This document shows, one piece after another, positions 62,896-64,000 of a stretch of DNA of 64,000 nucleotides. The position numbers and the translations under genes are program-made. Source of the DNA: Candidatus Borrarchaeum yapensis (GTDB lineage: Archaea > Asgardarchaeota > Sifarchaeia > Borrarchaeales > Borrarchaeaceae); assembly GCA_016840515.1 (NCBI GenBank), contig JAEOSF010000006.1, forward strand, positions 1 to 64,000, written 5' to 3'. The notes beneath the pieces were generated by a model. That model saw nothing but the letters and a program-made list of their open reading frames with translations. It was not told where the DNA came from and did not search any database. Position 1 is the first letter of the stretch. Every line of letters starts with the position of its first letter.

Positions 62896-64000
62896 CTATG
62901 TTTTTACTTTCAAAGTTGGTTTTAATGTGCCTGAGATCTCGCGAAGAAGTTGTTCGTCCCTGTGATATCTAACTGAAAGTGCTTTTGTTGGACAGACTGA
63001 AACACACAATCCGCAACCTTTACACGCAATTTCTGATACTTGAGCGACTGCATCTTCAACTTTCACCGCATAAAATGGACAGACGCGCTCGCAAGTTCCA
63101 CATGCAATACACAGTGACTTATTGACGACTGGAACCATAAGTTCCAACATCATTTTACCCTGTACAAATGCAGCAGCTAAAGCAGCGACACCATTTGCAC
63201 CCGCTACGCTGTACGGAATGTTTTTAGGACCGTGTGCTCCTCCTGCAATATATATGCCTGGAGTCTTTGTGTCCTGCGGATTGAGACACTCATGGATTGG
63301 CTTAAGAAAGCCGCTTGGGCCACGATCAAGTCTTAAGACATCTGCGATTTTCAGTGTTCCTTCTCCTGGGACGATTCCTGCAGAAAGCACCAACATATCC
63401 ACTTCATCGCGGATTAGTTCTCTTGTCAAAGTATTTTCCACCCGAATCTTCAGATTCTTTGTTTCTTTGTTTTCTCGTACTTCAGCAATCTTGCCCCTGA
63501 CGAATTTAATGCCTGCATCCCTCACACGAGCATAATACTCTTCGCAGGCTTTATCTGGGGTACGGATATCAATGTAGTAGATCGTTATATCAGCGTCAGG
63601 ATATTCTTGGTGAATTAACTGAGCGTTCTTCATCGCTACCATACAGCAAACCTGACTGCAATGCGGATTTGTTTTTAGATCTCTAGATCCAACACATTGA
63701 ACCATCCCTATTATTTTAGGTCGCTTATTATCAGAAATACGTAATAAGTGACCACCTGTAGGTCCTGTTGGATTCAACAGTCGTTCTAGATCTGATTGTG
63801 TAACAACGTTTTCATAGATTCCGTATCCATAATCGTTGTTTTCCAATGCGTTATAAGGGGCAAATCCAGTTGCCACGATGATTGCACCGACTTCGATTTC
63901 CTTGGTTGCTGACTGTTGTTCTAAATCTATTGACTCTGATAAGCACGCCTTTTGGCATGCGCCACACTCTATACAGTCGTCTTTGTTAATCACTGCCTTT
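62896..64000 (-). CDS. hdrA: HdrA, N-terminus off-window
   Basis: The C-terminal 368 residues of an HdrA. The frame is open through the right edge (KAVINKDD...), so GTG 63993 is not the start. Seen: [4Fe-4S] CIECGACQKACL, VQCVGSRDLKTNPHCSQVCC, GAHGPKNIPYSVAGANG, and the two terminal clusters CIACGTCERVCP and CKGCGLCVSVCP. The FAD motif and the conserved DCSLC site, which is selenocysteine in some archaea, lie outside the window. First visible gene of the long Hdr operon. Confidence 0.92.
   Translation of the reverse strand, partial: KAVINKDDCIECGACQKACLSESIDLEQQSATKEIEVGAIIVATGFAPYNALENNDYGYGIYENVVTQSDLERLLNPTGPTGGHLLRISDNKRPKIIGMVQCVGSRDLKTNPHCSQVCCMVAMKNAQLIHQEYPDADITIYYIDIRTPDKACEEYYARVRDAGIKFVRGKIAEVRENKETKNLKIRVENTLTRELIRDEVDMLVLSAGIVPGEGTLKIADVLRLDRGPSGFLKPIHECLNPQDTKTPGIYIAGGAHGPKNIPYSVAGANGVAALAAAFVQGKMMLELMVPVVNKSLCIACGTCERVCPFYAVKVEDAVAQVSEIACKGCGLCVSVCPTKALSVRYHRDEQLLREISGTLKPTLKVKT

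Noticed and set aside
1..64000. CRISPR array
   Set aside because: No regularly spaced direct repeats of 24-40 bases were found by eye; the only tandem repeat is the 18-bp coding repeat at 11431.

Overview
The window looks like a piece of an Asgard archaeal chromosome, most like the Lokiarchaeia group; that placement is inference from gene content. It is AT-rich and has archaeal-style promoters (TATA boxes) and Shine-Dalgarno sites. It combines an archaeal histone, an E2 ubiquitin-conjugating enzyme, a Rab/Ras-like small GTPase, a longin-domain protein and a Roadblock/LC7 protein with an anaerobic redox repertoire: two Hdr/MvhD loci, two 2-oxoacid:ferredoxin oxidoreductases, an F420-type luciferase-like oxidoreductase and 4-hydroxybutyryl-CoA dehydratase. 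An in-frame TGA at a conserved Cys position of an MvhD gene indicates selenocysteine coding.

Layout. 1-3.4 kb: the 3' part of a GltD-like flavoprotein, a coiled-coil membrane protein, a ferritin-like miniprotein and a decayed small gene. 3.5-7.1 kb: a two-gene nuclease/HEPN module followed by an IS110-family element. 7.3-13.5 kb: a Cys-rich protein, KorAB, a helical repeat protein, a histone and a radical SAM activase. 13.5-17.5 kb (minus): hdrC-hdrB-hdrA, with MvhD fused to HdrA. 17.8-25.3 kb: a molybdopterin protein, a GH35 glycosidase, a nuclease pseudogene split by an IS200/IS605-like relic, a dolichol-kinase-like protein, a surface protein, an LLM oxidoreductase and an EF-Tu-domain miniprotein. 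25.3-33 kb: a C4 acyl-CoA module (crotonase, thiolase, a DUF35-hydroxyacyl-CoA dehydrogenase fusion, 4-hydroxybutyryl-CoA dehydratase), an SDR, an RNase III and a peroxiredoxin. 33-41.4 kb: a 2-hydroxyacid dehydrogenase, porDABG, a rhomboid protease, E2, an amidotransferase and an orphan receiver protein. 41.5-53.7 kb: three large membrane glycosyltransferase-like proteins, a creatininase gene split by an integrase element, and a longin / GTPase / Roadblock neighbourhood. 53.9-64 kb (minus): a long operon reading hdrA (cut by the window edge), mvhD with selenocysteine, frhB-like, hdrD-like, hdrC, hdrB, tandem hdrA, mvhD and a TPR gene.

How it works together. The redox genes fit an anaerobe that moves electrons between ferredoxin (from Kor and Por), F420 or NAD(P)H, and a heterodisulfide-like acceptor through flavin-based HdrA modules. 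The C4 genes cover the steps from 4-hydroxybutyryl-CoA to two acetyl-CoA. Mobile DNA has visibly broken two genes. The points most worth following up are the selenocysteine MvhD and its candidate SECIS elements, the nuclease/HEPN pair, the DUF35-dehydrogenase fusion, the longin-winged-helix protein beside the GTPase, and the archaeal RNase III.
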